Assembly: GCA_036273735.1 (NCBI GenBank)
Contig: DASUHA010000122.1
Span: 1-23,605 of the forward strand
DNA from: 13-2-20CM-66-19 sp036273735
GTDB lineage: Bacteria > Pseudomonadota > Gammaproteobacteria > Steroidobacterales > Steroidobacteraceae
Length of the DNA: 23,605 nucleotides
Direction of reading: 5' to 3'
Each line of letters opens with the position of its first letter. Position 1 is the stretch's first letter. A program made the translations under genes and the position numbers. Of this stretch, positions 15,757 through 22,366 are shown one piece after another. The notes under the pieces are model-generated. The model worked only from the letters and a program-made list of their open reading frames with translations. It did no database searches and was not told the DNA's origin.

Positions 15757-17274
15757 CTAGGCGGCGGCCTCGCTGGGCGCCGCTTCCAGATACTTGGCCT
15801 CGACGTAGCGGATGAAGACGGAGGCCGAGAGGGGCTTGCCGGTGGCGCCGCGCAGCAGGTCCTGCACGGGAACCTTCGCGCCGAGCCCGTGCACATGAGT
15901 TCGCAGCCAACCGAGAAGCCCTGAGAACTCGCCACGTGCAAGCTGCTCGTCGAGCGCGGGCACATCGTTGCGCAGGCTCTCGTAGAGTTGGCCCGCTATG
16001 ACAGCACCCAACGCATAAGAAGGGAAGTAGCCGAAGGAGCCGACCGCCCAGTGCACGTCCTGCAGACAGCCCTCGCCGTCGTTCGCCGGGCGGATGCTCA
16101 GACGCTCCTCCACGCCCGTGTTCCAGGCCTCAGGCAGATCGCGCACCGCGAGAGAGCCGCTCAGCAGCTGCTTCTCGAGCTCGTAGCGCAGCATGATGTG
16201 CAGGGGGTACGTGAGCTCGTCCGCGTCGACGCGAATCAATCCACGGCGCACGCGAGTGAGATGAGCGTAGATGTTCTCGATGCTCCATTCCGGGCCGCTG
16301 ACGCCGAAATGCCTGACGATGAGCGGCTGCACATAGCGCACGAAGGGGCGGCTGCGGCAGATGATCATCTCCGTGAGCAGAGACTGGCTCTCTTCCAGGG
16401 CCATGCCGCGGTCGCGGCCGACGGGCTGATCCCGCCAGTCCTGCGGCAGCCCGAGGTCATACATTGCATGGCCGGTCTCATGCAGCGCGCCGAGCAGACC
16501 CGAGAAGAGATCGTTGGGATCGAATCGCGTGGTGACCCTAATATCGCCGGGGACTCCTTCCGTGAAGGGGTGCTCGCTTTCGTCCATGCGGCCACGATCG
16601 AAGGGGAAGCCGATCTGCTTCATCACTTCCACGATGAGCGCGCGCTGCTTTGCTGGCGGGAATTTCCCGCTGAGAGGCGCAGGCGGCCGGCTCTCCTGGA
16701 AGGCGATTGCCTCGCGGATGAGCGAGGGCAGGCGCCGGGAGAGTCCCTTGAACATGGCGTCGATATCGGCAGTGGTGATACCGGGGCTGAACTCGTCCAC
16801 CAGCGCGTCGTAGGGCGCAAGGTTCAGCGCCTGCCCGAGCAGTGCCGCTTTGTCGCGGACGAGGTGAACGACTTCTTCCAGGTGCGGCGCGAAGAGCTCG
16901 AACTTGCCCAGCTGGCGGGCCTCGAGCCAGCGGACCTCGGCTCGCGAGGTGGCGCGGGCGAGGCGTGAGATCAGCGAGACAGGCGTGGCGATGGCGTGAT
17001 CGCGCTGGCGGCGCATCTCGCGCAGGTTCGCCACCTGCCAATCCTGCAGGCCCTGGGTATTGGCCTGGGCGCGGTCCAGCAGACGCGTGATCCGCGGGGC
17101 AGTGAGGAGCGCGTGGTGCTCTGTCTCCAGCGCCGCAAGCTGCTCGCCGCGCACATCCGCGCTGCCGCGAGGCATCATGACTGCTGCGTCCCAGCGAAGG
17201 AGCGACAGGGCTCCGCGAAAAGCGTGGAGTCGCTTGAACTCCTGCTCTAGGTGTTTGTATGGCGAGGCTGACAT
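15757..17274 (-). CDS. Metallocarboxypeptidase Taq family (M32)
   Basis: A 505-residue zinc carboxypeptidase that trims peptides from the C-terminus; cytoplasmic. Family motifs in order: HPF (235-237), DIRVTTRFD (244-252), HETGH (265-269), EESQS (294-298), IRVDADEL, and GCLQDVHW near the C-terminus. The motif usually written HESQ/HEGQ reads EESQ here, so its histidine is replaced by Glu while the ligand Glu stays. Start ATG 17274 is chosen over 17385: it has a purine-rich GAGAAGAGA site and gives the normal family length. It is the first gene of a run with ttcA and the phosphatase fusion. A candidate promoter with inverted repeat lies about 155-200 bases upstream. Confidence 0.93.
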   Translation of the reverse strand: MSASPYKHLEQEFKRLHAFRGALSLLRWDAAVMMPRGSADVRGEQLAALETEHHALLTAPRITRLLDRAQANTQGLQDWQVANLREMRRQRDHAIATPVSLISRLARATSRAEVRWLEARQLGKFELFAPHLEEVVHLVRDKAALLGQALNLAPYDALVDEFSPGITTADIDAMFKGLSRRLPSLIREAIAFQESRPPAPLSGKFPPAKQRALIVEVMKQIGFPFDRGRMDESEHPFTEGVPGDIRVTTRFDPNDLFSGLLGALHETGHAMYDLGLPQDWRDQPVGRDRGMALEESQSLLTEMIICRSRPFVRYVQPLIVRHFGVSGPEWSIENIYAHLTRVRRGLIRVDADELTYPLHIMLRYELEKQLLSGSLAVRDLPEAWNTGVEERLSIRPANDGEGCLQDVHWAVGSFGYFPSYALGAVIAGQLYESLRNDVPALDEQLARGEFSGLLGWLRTHVHGLGAKVPVQDLLRGATGKPLSASVFIRYVEAKYLEAAPSEAAA

Positions 17275-17429
17275 GATCTCTTCTCTGGTCCGTCCACTCC
17301 GTACCAGGCCAAAGCGGCCCTGAAGCTGCCCCGACGTGGCGCATCGACGCCCGAGTGGGGTGGCCGGAAGCGGGAGAATGGGCATAGTCTACCAGTGAGC
17401 GGCGGCGGAGCCGGACGGCTCTGGAATTT

Positions 17430-17459
17430 ATTACTTTAAAATCAAAGGCTTAGTGTCAA
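17430..17459 (-). promoter_or_regulatory. Candidate promoter for the M32/ttcA unit
   Basis: On the minus strand a perfect -35 TTGACA (17459-17454) is followed by an AT-rich run unlike the rest of the window. Possible -10 boxes are AGTAAT (17435-17430, spacer 18) or TAAAGT (17438-17433, spacer 15). Neither is ideal. The -35 lies within one arm of the inverted repeat at 17452-17477, so a regulator could cover it. Confidence 0.4.
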
Positions 17460-17477
17460 GCCCGGGCGATTGACACT
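17452..17477. promoter_or_regulatory. 8+8 inverted repeat, possible operator
   Basis: AGTGTCAA (17452-17459) and TTGACACT (17470-17477) are exact reverse complements, spaced 10 bases, with the palindrome GCCCGGGC (17460-17467) inside the spacer. The left arm carries the -35 of the leftward promoter; the right arm holds another TTGACA on the plus strand, with no matching -10. The form fits a dimeric repressor site. Confidence 0.45.
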
Positions 17478-17527
17478 CGGAATGGGGGGTTGGCGTTCCC
17501 CGAGGCACCGGGGCTGCGGCGGATGAC

Positions 17528-17635
17528 CTAAAAGACGAAGTGACGCAGTTCCGGCCACCGGGCCACGACGATACCGATACCGATCGAGACGATGATCAGC
17601 AGGGTGAGGGTGAGTCCTATGGCGAAACGTTGCAT
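17528..17635 (-). CDS. Very small single-span membrane protein (35 residues)
   Basis: ATG 17635 to TAG 17528 encodes 35 residues: a short MQRFAIG start, a strongly hydrophobic span of about 18 residues (roughly 6-25, rich in Leu, Ile, Val and Gly), then ARWPELRHFVF with charged residues. An in-frame ATG at 17671 would add 12 residues. No strong ribosome-binding site, so translation is uncertain; the hydrophobic codon run makes coding plausible. It lies between the M32 gene (same strand, downstream of it) and the divergent glgA. Function unknown. Confidence 0.45.
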   Translation of the reverse strand: MQRFAIGLTLTLLIIVSIGIGIVVARWPELRHFVF

Positions 17636-17650
17636 TGGCGGAAGGCTGAC

Positions 17651-17686
17651 GCTTGCGGGCGCAAGCTCCATGATAGCCCCATGGAG
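17651..17686. promoter_or_regulatory. Two adjacent palindromes before glgA
   Basis: GCTTGCG-gg-CGCAAGC (17651-17666) is a perfect 7-base-arm palindrome. Sharing its last base, CTCCAT (17666-17671) and ATGGAG (17681-17686) form a second inverted repeat spaced 9 bases. They lie in the short region between the divergent small ORF and glgA; the second overlaps the glgA ribosome-binding site, so RNA pairing could mask it. Confidence 0.4.
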
Positions 17687-17692
17687 CCGCAC

Positions 17693-19147
17693 ATGAATTT
17701 CAGCGTCTGCCTGCTATCTGCGGAGGTGGCACCGCTTTCCAAGACGGGCGGGCTCGCCGACGTGGCCGGCGCGCTGGCGAAGTACCTGGCTGCGGGCGGG
17801 CATGACGTGAAGCTGTTCACGCCTCTTTACACATTGATCGACCGCGCGAAATTTCCGATGCGGCCGGTCGACGGGTTACAGCAGGTGCCGCTGCAGGTCG
17901 GGCCTCATCACTACGTCTTTTCTGTCTTCACGACACCGCTGCCGGGCTCGGACGCCCTCGTACACTTGATCGATTGTCCGGTGCTTTATGCACGGCCGGT
18001 GATTTACACGACCGATCCGGATGAGCACCTGCGATTCCTCGCCTTCACCCGCGCGGTGCTGGCGACTTGCCGGCACATGAAGTGGTCGCCGCAGATCCTG
18101 CACTGCAATGACTGGCATACCGCCTTCGGCCCCCTCTTCATCAAGGCGATGCTCGAGGCCGAGCCGCTGTTCGCGCGTACCCGCTCGGTGCTGACGATTC
18201 ACAACATCGGGTATCAGGGCGTATTCAGCTCGGCGGCCATCGCGGATCTCGAGCTCGGCCCGAAGGGCTATCTGCTGCACCAGGACGACCTGCGTGTAGG
18301 GAAGATCAACCCGCTGCGCCACGGCATTCTGTATGCCGACGCAATCACCACGGTGAGCCCCACCCACGCACGCGAGATCTGCACCGATCAATATGGGATG
18401 GGCCTGCAGGATTCGCTTCTCATGCGGGAGGAAGCGCTCACGGGCATCCTCAACGGCGTCGACTATGAGATATGGGATCCCCGCAATGACCGCTACCTGC
18501 CGGAGCACTATGACCCGGGCAGGCTATCGATCAAGGAGGCGCTGAAGCGCGCGTTCATCGAGCGGCTGGGACTGACAGTACCCGTGACCACGCCGCTCGT
18601 CGGCATGGTGAGCCGGCTGGCCGCACAGAAGGGCATCGAGCTGATGTTCGAATCCCTGCCACAGGTGTTGGAATGGCGAGACCTCGGCTTCATCGCCCTC
18701 GGAAGCGGGGACGTGCAGTACGAGCGCTTCCTCACCGAGCTCGAGCGGCGCTTTCCGGGGCGGGTGGTGTTCCGGCAGGGCTATGACGAGGCGCTGTCGC
18801 ATTGGATCGAGGCCGCCTGTGACATGTTTCTCATGCCTTCGCTCTACGAGCCCTCCGGGCTCAATCAGATGTACAGCCTGCGCTACGGCACGGTGCCGAT
18901 CGTACGGCACACCGGCGGTCTCGCGGACTCCGTGGAGCACTATGACCCGGAGACCGGCGAAGGCACCGGCATTGTGTTCAACGACTTCGACTCCGAGGCG
19001 CTCGAGTGGGCGCTCAATATCGCGCTCGACCTGCATGCGCAGCCGGAGCAGTGGCAGCGCGTGGTACGTAACGGAATGGCCAAGGACTTCTCCTGGAACA
19101 AACAAGGCGGGAAGTATCTGGAGATCTACCGGCGCCTGATGACATGA
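17693..19147 (+). CDS. glgA: Glycogen synthase (ADP-glucose type)
   Basis: Transfers glucose from ADP-glucose to the growing alpha-1,4-glucan (GT5 family, GT-B fold). A 484-residue protein, the normal family length. The N-terminal ADP-glucose motif KTGGLADV (17-24), NDWHTAF (139-145) and the C-terminal MPSLYEPSGLNQ (381-392) with the catalytic Glu E386 are present, along with HTGGLADSV shortly after. Start ATG 17693 has GGAG 6 bases upstream and begins at the usual SAEVAP N-terminus; ORF extension to 17540 would cover the small divergent ORF and is low-complexity. No glgB, glgC or glgX lies in this window. Confidence 0.96.
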   Translation: MNFSVCLLSAEVAPLSKTGGLADVAGALAKYLAAGGHDVKLFTPLYTLIDRAKFPMRPVDGLQQVPLQVGPHHYVFSVFTTPLPGSDALVHLIDCPVLYARPVIYTTDPDEHLRFLAFTRAVLATCRHMKWSPQILHCNDWHTAFGPLFIKAMLEAEPLFARTRSVLTIHNIGYQGVFSSAAIADLELGPKGYLLHQDDLRVGKINPLRHGILYADAITTVSPTHAREICTDQYGMGLQDSLLMREEALTGILNGVDYEIWDPRNDRYLPEHYDPGRLSIKEALKRAFIERLGLTVPVTTPLVGMVSRLAAQKGIELMFESLPQVLEWRDLGFIALGSGDVQYERFLTELERRFPGRVVFRQGYDEALSHWIEAACDMFLMPSLYEPSGLNQMYSLRYGTVPIVRHTGGLADSVEHYDPETGEGTGIVFNDFDSEALEWALNIALDLHAQPEQWQRVVRNGMAKDFSWNKQGGKYLEIYRRLMT

Positions 19148-19148
19148 G

Positions 19149-19174
19149 CCCGCCCGGCTGCAGCCTGCGGCGGG
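19149..19174. terminator. GC-rich hairpin between convergent glgA and sulfatase genes
   Basis: CCCGCC (19149-19154) pairs with GGCGGG (19169-19174); the loop contains the palindrome GGCTGCAGCC (19156-19165). It lies between glgA and the sulfatase stop. No T-run follows on either strand, so it is only a possible bidirectional terminator. Confidence 0.3.
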
Positions 19175-19181
19175 GCGCCTC

Positions 19182-20744
19182 TCAATAGAAGAGCTCGAGA
19201 CTCTGGCCGTCGAAGTCGACGGTGGAATGCTTGCTCTCGCGCCATTGGGGCCTCACGAGTGTCCCGTTCCAGGCGGCGATCTCGGCCTCCAGGCGCGCGA
19301 CCTCCGATGGCCGGACGGCGGCGATGTTGTGGGACTCACCGGGGTCGCCGGCGAGATCGTAGAGCATCCCGTGTCGGCCCTGCGGCCCGATGGCCGGCAC
19401 CACCTGTCTCGCTCTGCGGCCATACAGAGCCTCATCGGCCGGCTCACGGGATGTCATTCCGCGAGGCGCGATGTCGCAGAGCCACAGCTTCGAGTCGGCG
19501 TCACGCATGGCGAAATCCACGCCGTCGCGCCAGTAGAGCTTCGGGTTTGGAATGCCCGGGTCTCTGCCATCGAGGAAAGGGAGCAGATCGACGCCATCAT
19601 AGATCCGGTCCGTCGGCAGCTTCGCGTGAGCCAGCGCAGCCGCGGTCGGCAGGATGTCGAGACTCGATACCTGCCGGTGGTCGATGTGCGCCGCGGGCAG
19701 ATGGCCCGGCCAGGAAACGATGTAGGGGACGCGAATGCCGCCTTCGGCGAGCCAACGCTTGTAGCCCGATAGCGGCGCGTTCGAGCATGCCCCGCGCAGG
19801 TCTCCCGGACAGCCGTTGTCGCTCAGAAAAATCACCAGCGTGTCTTCGTAGATACCGTCCTTCTTCAGAGCCGCGATGACTGCGCCGACGCCGTCGTCGA
19901 GGGCCGCAACCATGGCCGCGTGAACTCGCTTTCCCGGATCCTTGACCTCGCGAAAGCGATCGACGTACTTCGCGGGAGCCTGAAGCGGTGCGTGGGGAGC
20001 ATGCTGCGCCAGATAAAGAAAGAAAGGACGACCGCGATTGCGGTCGATGAAACCCACTGCCTCCCTCGTCAGCGCATCCGTCAGGTACTCGTGCACTCGA
20101 ACGACCTTGCGGTCGCGCATGATGGGATGCCGCTCGCGAATTCCCTGGAGCAACGCTTCGAGACGGGCACCGTCTCGCATGGCGGCAAGGCCGCCGGCGG
20201 GAATCCGTATGTCCCTGCCCTGCGGCCCGATGTACTCATCACCAGGCTCGGGATCGATGATGTAGTCCGAGCCGGAGCCCATGCCGAAGAAATAATCGAA
20301 GCCGCGATCGGTCGGGTAGTAGCCCGCCGGTTGACCCAGATGCCACTTGCCTATCGCTCCGGTCACGTAGCCCGCCGACTTCATGACCTGCGCGATGGTG
20401 ACCTCGCGCAGTGACATGCCGCCGGTCCTGTCGCGTCCCACCGGATTGAATTCGTAGCCGAAGCGCTGCTGGTACCTGCCCGTCATCAGGCCGGCACGGG
20501 ACGGCGCACACACCGGATTCGTGACATAGCCGTCGGTGAAACGGGTGCCGGACGCAGCCAGGGCATCGATGTTTGGCGTGCTTGCAAGTTTGCTGCCGTA
20601 AACGCCCGTATCGCCGTAACCCAAATCGTCGGCGAGGATGACGATGATGTCAGGCTTTCTCACCTGTGCGAGCGCCGGTGAACAGCAGGACATGAGCAGG
20701 ATAGCGAGCACGGCATGGCGGACGGCTCTATGCGCGAATGTCAT
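19182..20744 (-). CDS. Periplasmic type I sulfatase (formylglycine-dependent)
   Basis: Hydrolyses sulfate esters. About 520 residues with an N-terminal signal peptide (hydrophobic core AVLAILLMSCC, cleavage near ALA-Q). Active site: DD in LADDLGYGD (D39, D40), the formylglycine motif C79-A-P-S-R83, GKWHLG with K133 and H135, H248 in QHAPH, and LSDNG with D309 and N310. The Cys-type motif needs a formylglycine-generating enzyme, which is encoded divergently at 22367-23308. The start is ATG 20744 or GTG 20747; AGGAG sits 7 bases before the GTG and 10 before the ATG. The stop of the upstream hydroxylase overlaps the GTG (TAGTG), so translation is coupled. The natural substrate is unknown. Confidence 0.95.
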   Translation of the reverse strand: MTFAHRAVRHAVLAILLMSCCSPALAQVRKPDIIVILADDLGYGDTGVYGSKLASTPNIDALAASGTRFTDGYVTNPVCAPSRAGLMTGRYQQRFGYEFNPVGRDRTGGMSLREVTIAQVMKSAGYVTGAIGKWHLGQPAGYYPTDRGFDYFFGMGSGSDYIIDPEPGDEYIGPQGRDIRIPAGGLAAMRDGARLEALLQGIRERHPIMRDRKVVRVHEYLTDALTREAVGFIDRNRGRPFFLYLAQHAPHAPLQAPAKYVDRFREVKDPGKRVHAAMVAALDDGVGAVIAALKKDGIYEDTLVIFLSDNGCPGDLRGACSNAPLSGYKRWLAEGGIRVPYIVSWPGHLPAAHIDHRQVSSLDILPTAAALAHAKLPTDRIYDGVDLLPFLDGRDPGIPNPKLYWRDGVDFAMRDADSKLWLCDIAPRGMTSREPADEALYGRRARQVVPAIGPQGRHGMLYDLAGDPGESHNIAAVRPSEVARLEAEIAAWNGTLVRPQWRESKHSTVDFDGQSLELFY

Positions 20745-20746
20745 CA

Positions 20747-21631
20747 CTACCCGACTCCTACTCCCGCGGGAGCGGGCGAGCGCGGCGCCGCGAGTGCCGC
20801 CAGGCTATCCGAAGGTCTGCCGAAGAGCTGGATGAGCCGCGCCGGCCAGGAACGCGCGCGGGCAAAGTCACGCGCCATCGAGCCCCACTCGTGGAATGCG
20901 ATCACCAGCGGGTTCAGGCTGCCGACCGGGTGCACCAGCCCATAGACGATGGGGGTCTCGGGCCGCTCGTCCGCGAAAGTGCCGAAGAGCCGGTCCCAGA
21001 CGATCAGAATCCCGCCGTAGTTGCGGTCGAGGTACTCGCCGTTGGAAGCATGATGTACGCGATGGTGCGATGGCGTGTTGAACAGCCACTCGAAAGGCCC
21101 GAGGCGGCCGATCAGATCGGTGTGCAACCAGAACTGGTACGACAGGTTGAGCGCCTGCATGCCGGCCACCGCGAGCGGATTGAGCCCGAGCCAGTACAGC
21201 GGGAAATAGAAGAGCCAGTTGCCGGAGAAGATCTCCGTCGCCCCGAGCCTGAAAGCGCTCGCAAGATGGATGTGCTCCGGCGTGTGGTGCACGATGTGGG
21301 AAGCCCAGAGCCAGCGCACTTCGTGCGACAGCCGGTGCATCCAGTAATAGGCCAGTTCCACGCCGACGAACACGGTCATCCAGCCCCAGAGCGTATTCAA
21401 TGGGATGGTCGCGAGTCTGTGAGACCAGACGAGCAGCGCGAGCGGCAGGACCGTGAGCGGCCGCAGCAGCTTCAGTGGCAGGCGCAGGACAAACACTCCG
21501 ATGCTCGCCCACATCTCGCGCCAGGGATAGGACCGCCCACGGGCAATGAGATACCAGCTCGCCTCGATCGCGATGGCTGCCACGATGACGGGCCACCGCC
21601 ATCCATGCAGCGCATGATGCAGGTGGATCAT
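20747..21631 (-). CDS. Sterol desaturase/fatty acid hydroxylase-superfamily membrane protein
   Basis: A 294-residue integral membrane di-iron oxygenase-like protein. The histidine clusters of the family are all there: HRLSH (99-103), HIVHH (112-116) and HHRVHH (189-194). Several hydrophobic spans flank them (about 13-30, 45-70, 82-98, 137-155). Members hydroxylate or desaturate lipid chains and sterols using O2. Start ATG 21631 is strongly supported by GGAGGAG 7 bases upstream; its ATG overlaps the TAA stop of the small upstream gene (TAATG). Translationally coupled on both sides: small peptide before, sulfatase after. This suggests hydroxylation and desulfation act on related lipid or steroid-like substrates, but that is inference. 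Confidence 0.93.
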   Translation of the reverse strand: MIHLHHALHGWRWPVIVAAIAIEASWYLIARGRSYPWREMWASIGVFVLRLPLKLLRPLTVLPLALLVWSHRLATIPLNTLWGWMTVFVGVELAYYWMHRLSHEVRWLWASHIVHHTPEHIHLASAFRLGATEIFSGNWLFYFPLYWLGLNPLAVAGMQALNLSYQFWLHTDLIGRLGPFEWLFNTPSHHRVHHASNGEYLDRNYGGILIVWDRLFGTFADERPETPIVYGLVHPVGSLNPLVIAFHEWGSMARDFARARSWPARLIQLFGRPSDSLAALAAPRSPAPAGVGVG

Positions 21632-21780
21632 TACCGATCTCCTCCGACGGCGGTGCCCGTGCGGGCGCCCCAGCGGCCGGCGATCCACCGTTGCCCAGCG
21701 TCAGCTTGGCGGACTGTGCAAAGCGTCCAGGCCATCAGTAACGCAGCAGCGCCGGCGCCGGTATTGAGCGTCTTTGACAT
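21631..21780 (-). CDS. Small exported peptide (49 residues)
   Basis: A 49-residue ORF from ATG 21780 to TAA 21631-21633, with AGGAGAG 8 bases upstream, an excellent ribosome-binding site. N-terminal signal-like core AAALLMAWTL (11-20), possible cleavage after ADA (26-28), leaving about 21 residues rich in Gly, Arg and Trp (GQRWIAGRWGARTG). The stop overlaps the ATG of the membrane hydroxylase (TAATG), so the two are surely coupled. An in-frame extension to 21942 exists, but it runs through the divergent gene's leader and lacks a better site. Function unknown; it might be a partner peptide of the hydroxylase or only a translation-coupling leader. Confidence 0.7.
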   Translation of the reverse strand: MSKTLNTGAGAAALLMAWTLCTVRQADAGQRWIAGRWGARTGTAVGGDR

Positions 21781-21828
21781 GTTGATATCTCTCCTCTCGA
21801 GCAGTGATACGGCCGGTCCCCCTCCCCT

Positions 21829-21852
21829 CCCCCTGGGGTGACCCCGCGGGGG
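21829..21852. promoter_or_regulatory. Overlapping GC-rich palindromes in the divergent region
   Basis: Three overlapping inverted repeats: CCCC-T-GGGG (21830-21838), GGGGT-G-ACCCC (21835-21845) and CCCCGCGGGG (21842-21851). They lie in the middle of the 148-base region between the 49-residue peptide gene (-) and the 141-residue protein gene (+). They could be operator sites for joint control, or mutually exclusive RNA hairpins. I found no convincing promoter boxes there. Confidence 0.4.
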
Positions 21853-21928
21853 ATTTGGCCCTCTCGCGCGTATCGACGCATGCGGCCTCCGACCGGCGGC
21901 CGTTCTTGCCGACAAACGAGGTCCCGAT

Positions 21929-22354
21929 ATGAGTTTTCCCACGCGTTGCCCGCTGCTCTCTGCACCCTCATCTCCTGGGGCCAGTCATCGGCGTCGGCGC
22001 AGGACCGTCGTTGGAGCGCTGGCCGTGGTGCTGGGATGCGCGATTTCCGCGCCAGCTGTGTTGGCGCAATCCGCGCCGGTGCTCTCGGGCAAGTGGCAGC
22101 TCTCCTGCAGCGGCCGCAAAGGCGAAGTGCGCCAGATCTCGCTCGATATCGAGCAGCAGGGATCGGCGCTGACCGGCAGCTACGCCGGCGGCCGTCGCTC
22201 CGGTCAATTGACTGGCAGCGTGCAGGGTAACCAGGTGTCCTTCGAGCTCGCCGGTAAACGCAGAAGCGCGAGTTTCACCGGCACCGTGACCGGCAACACT
22301 CTGCAGCTGCACACCGCGAAAGGCGGAGTTTCCTGCACTGCCACGCACCAGTAG
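21929..22354 (+). CDS. Small exported beta-rich protein of unknown function
   Basis: A 141-residue protein. A long N-region with five consecutive Arg (21-25), a hydrophobic core (27-44), and cleavage near AVLA-Q (46-47) give a mature protein of about 95 residues. It looks like a small beta-barrel or lipocalin-like domain: repeated strands GKWQLSC, LTGSVQGNQVSF and FTGTVTGNTLQL. C60 and C136 could form a disulfide. I do not recognise a named family. Start ATG 21929 has GAGG 7 bases upstream. The FGE gene begins 12 bases after its stop, so the two are co-transcribed. Confidence 0.78.
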   Translation: MSFPTRCPLLSAPSSPGASHRRRRRTVVGALAVVLGCAISAPAVLAQSAPVLSGKWQLSCSGRKGEVRQISLDIEQQGSALTGSYAGGRRSGQLTGSVQGNQVSFELAGKRRSASFTGTVTGNTLQLHTAKGGVSCTATHQ

Positions 22355-22366
22355 TAGGAGAGCGCA

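Noticed and set aside
15988..16968. 326-residue plus-strand frame
   Set aside because: Shadow of the M32 carboxypeptidase, which has all family motifs.
17540..17692. N-terminal extension of glgA
   Set aside because: The added residues are low-complexity, polar, absent in the family, and antisense to the small membrane ORF; ATG 17693 has a good ribosome-binding site.
21782..21810. TTGATA-n17-TGATAC as a promoter for the FGE operon
   Set aside because: The -35 is fair but the -10 matches only 2 of 6 positions.
20738..21841. 367-residue plus-strand frame
   Set aside because: Antisense to the membrane hydroxylase with its histidine clusters and to the small peptide gene; no domain seen.
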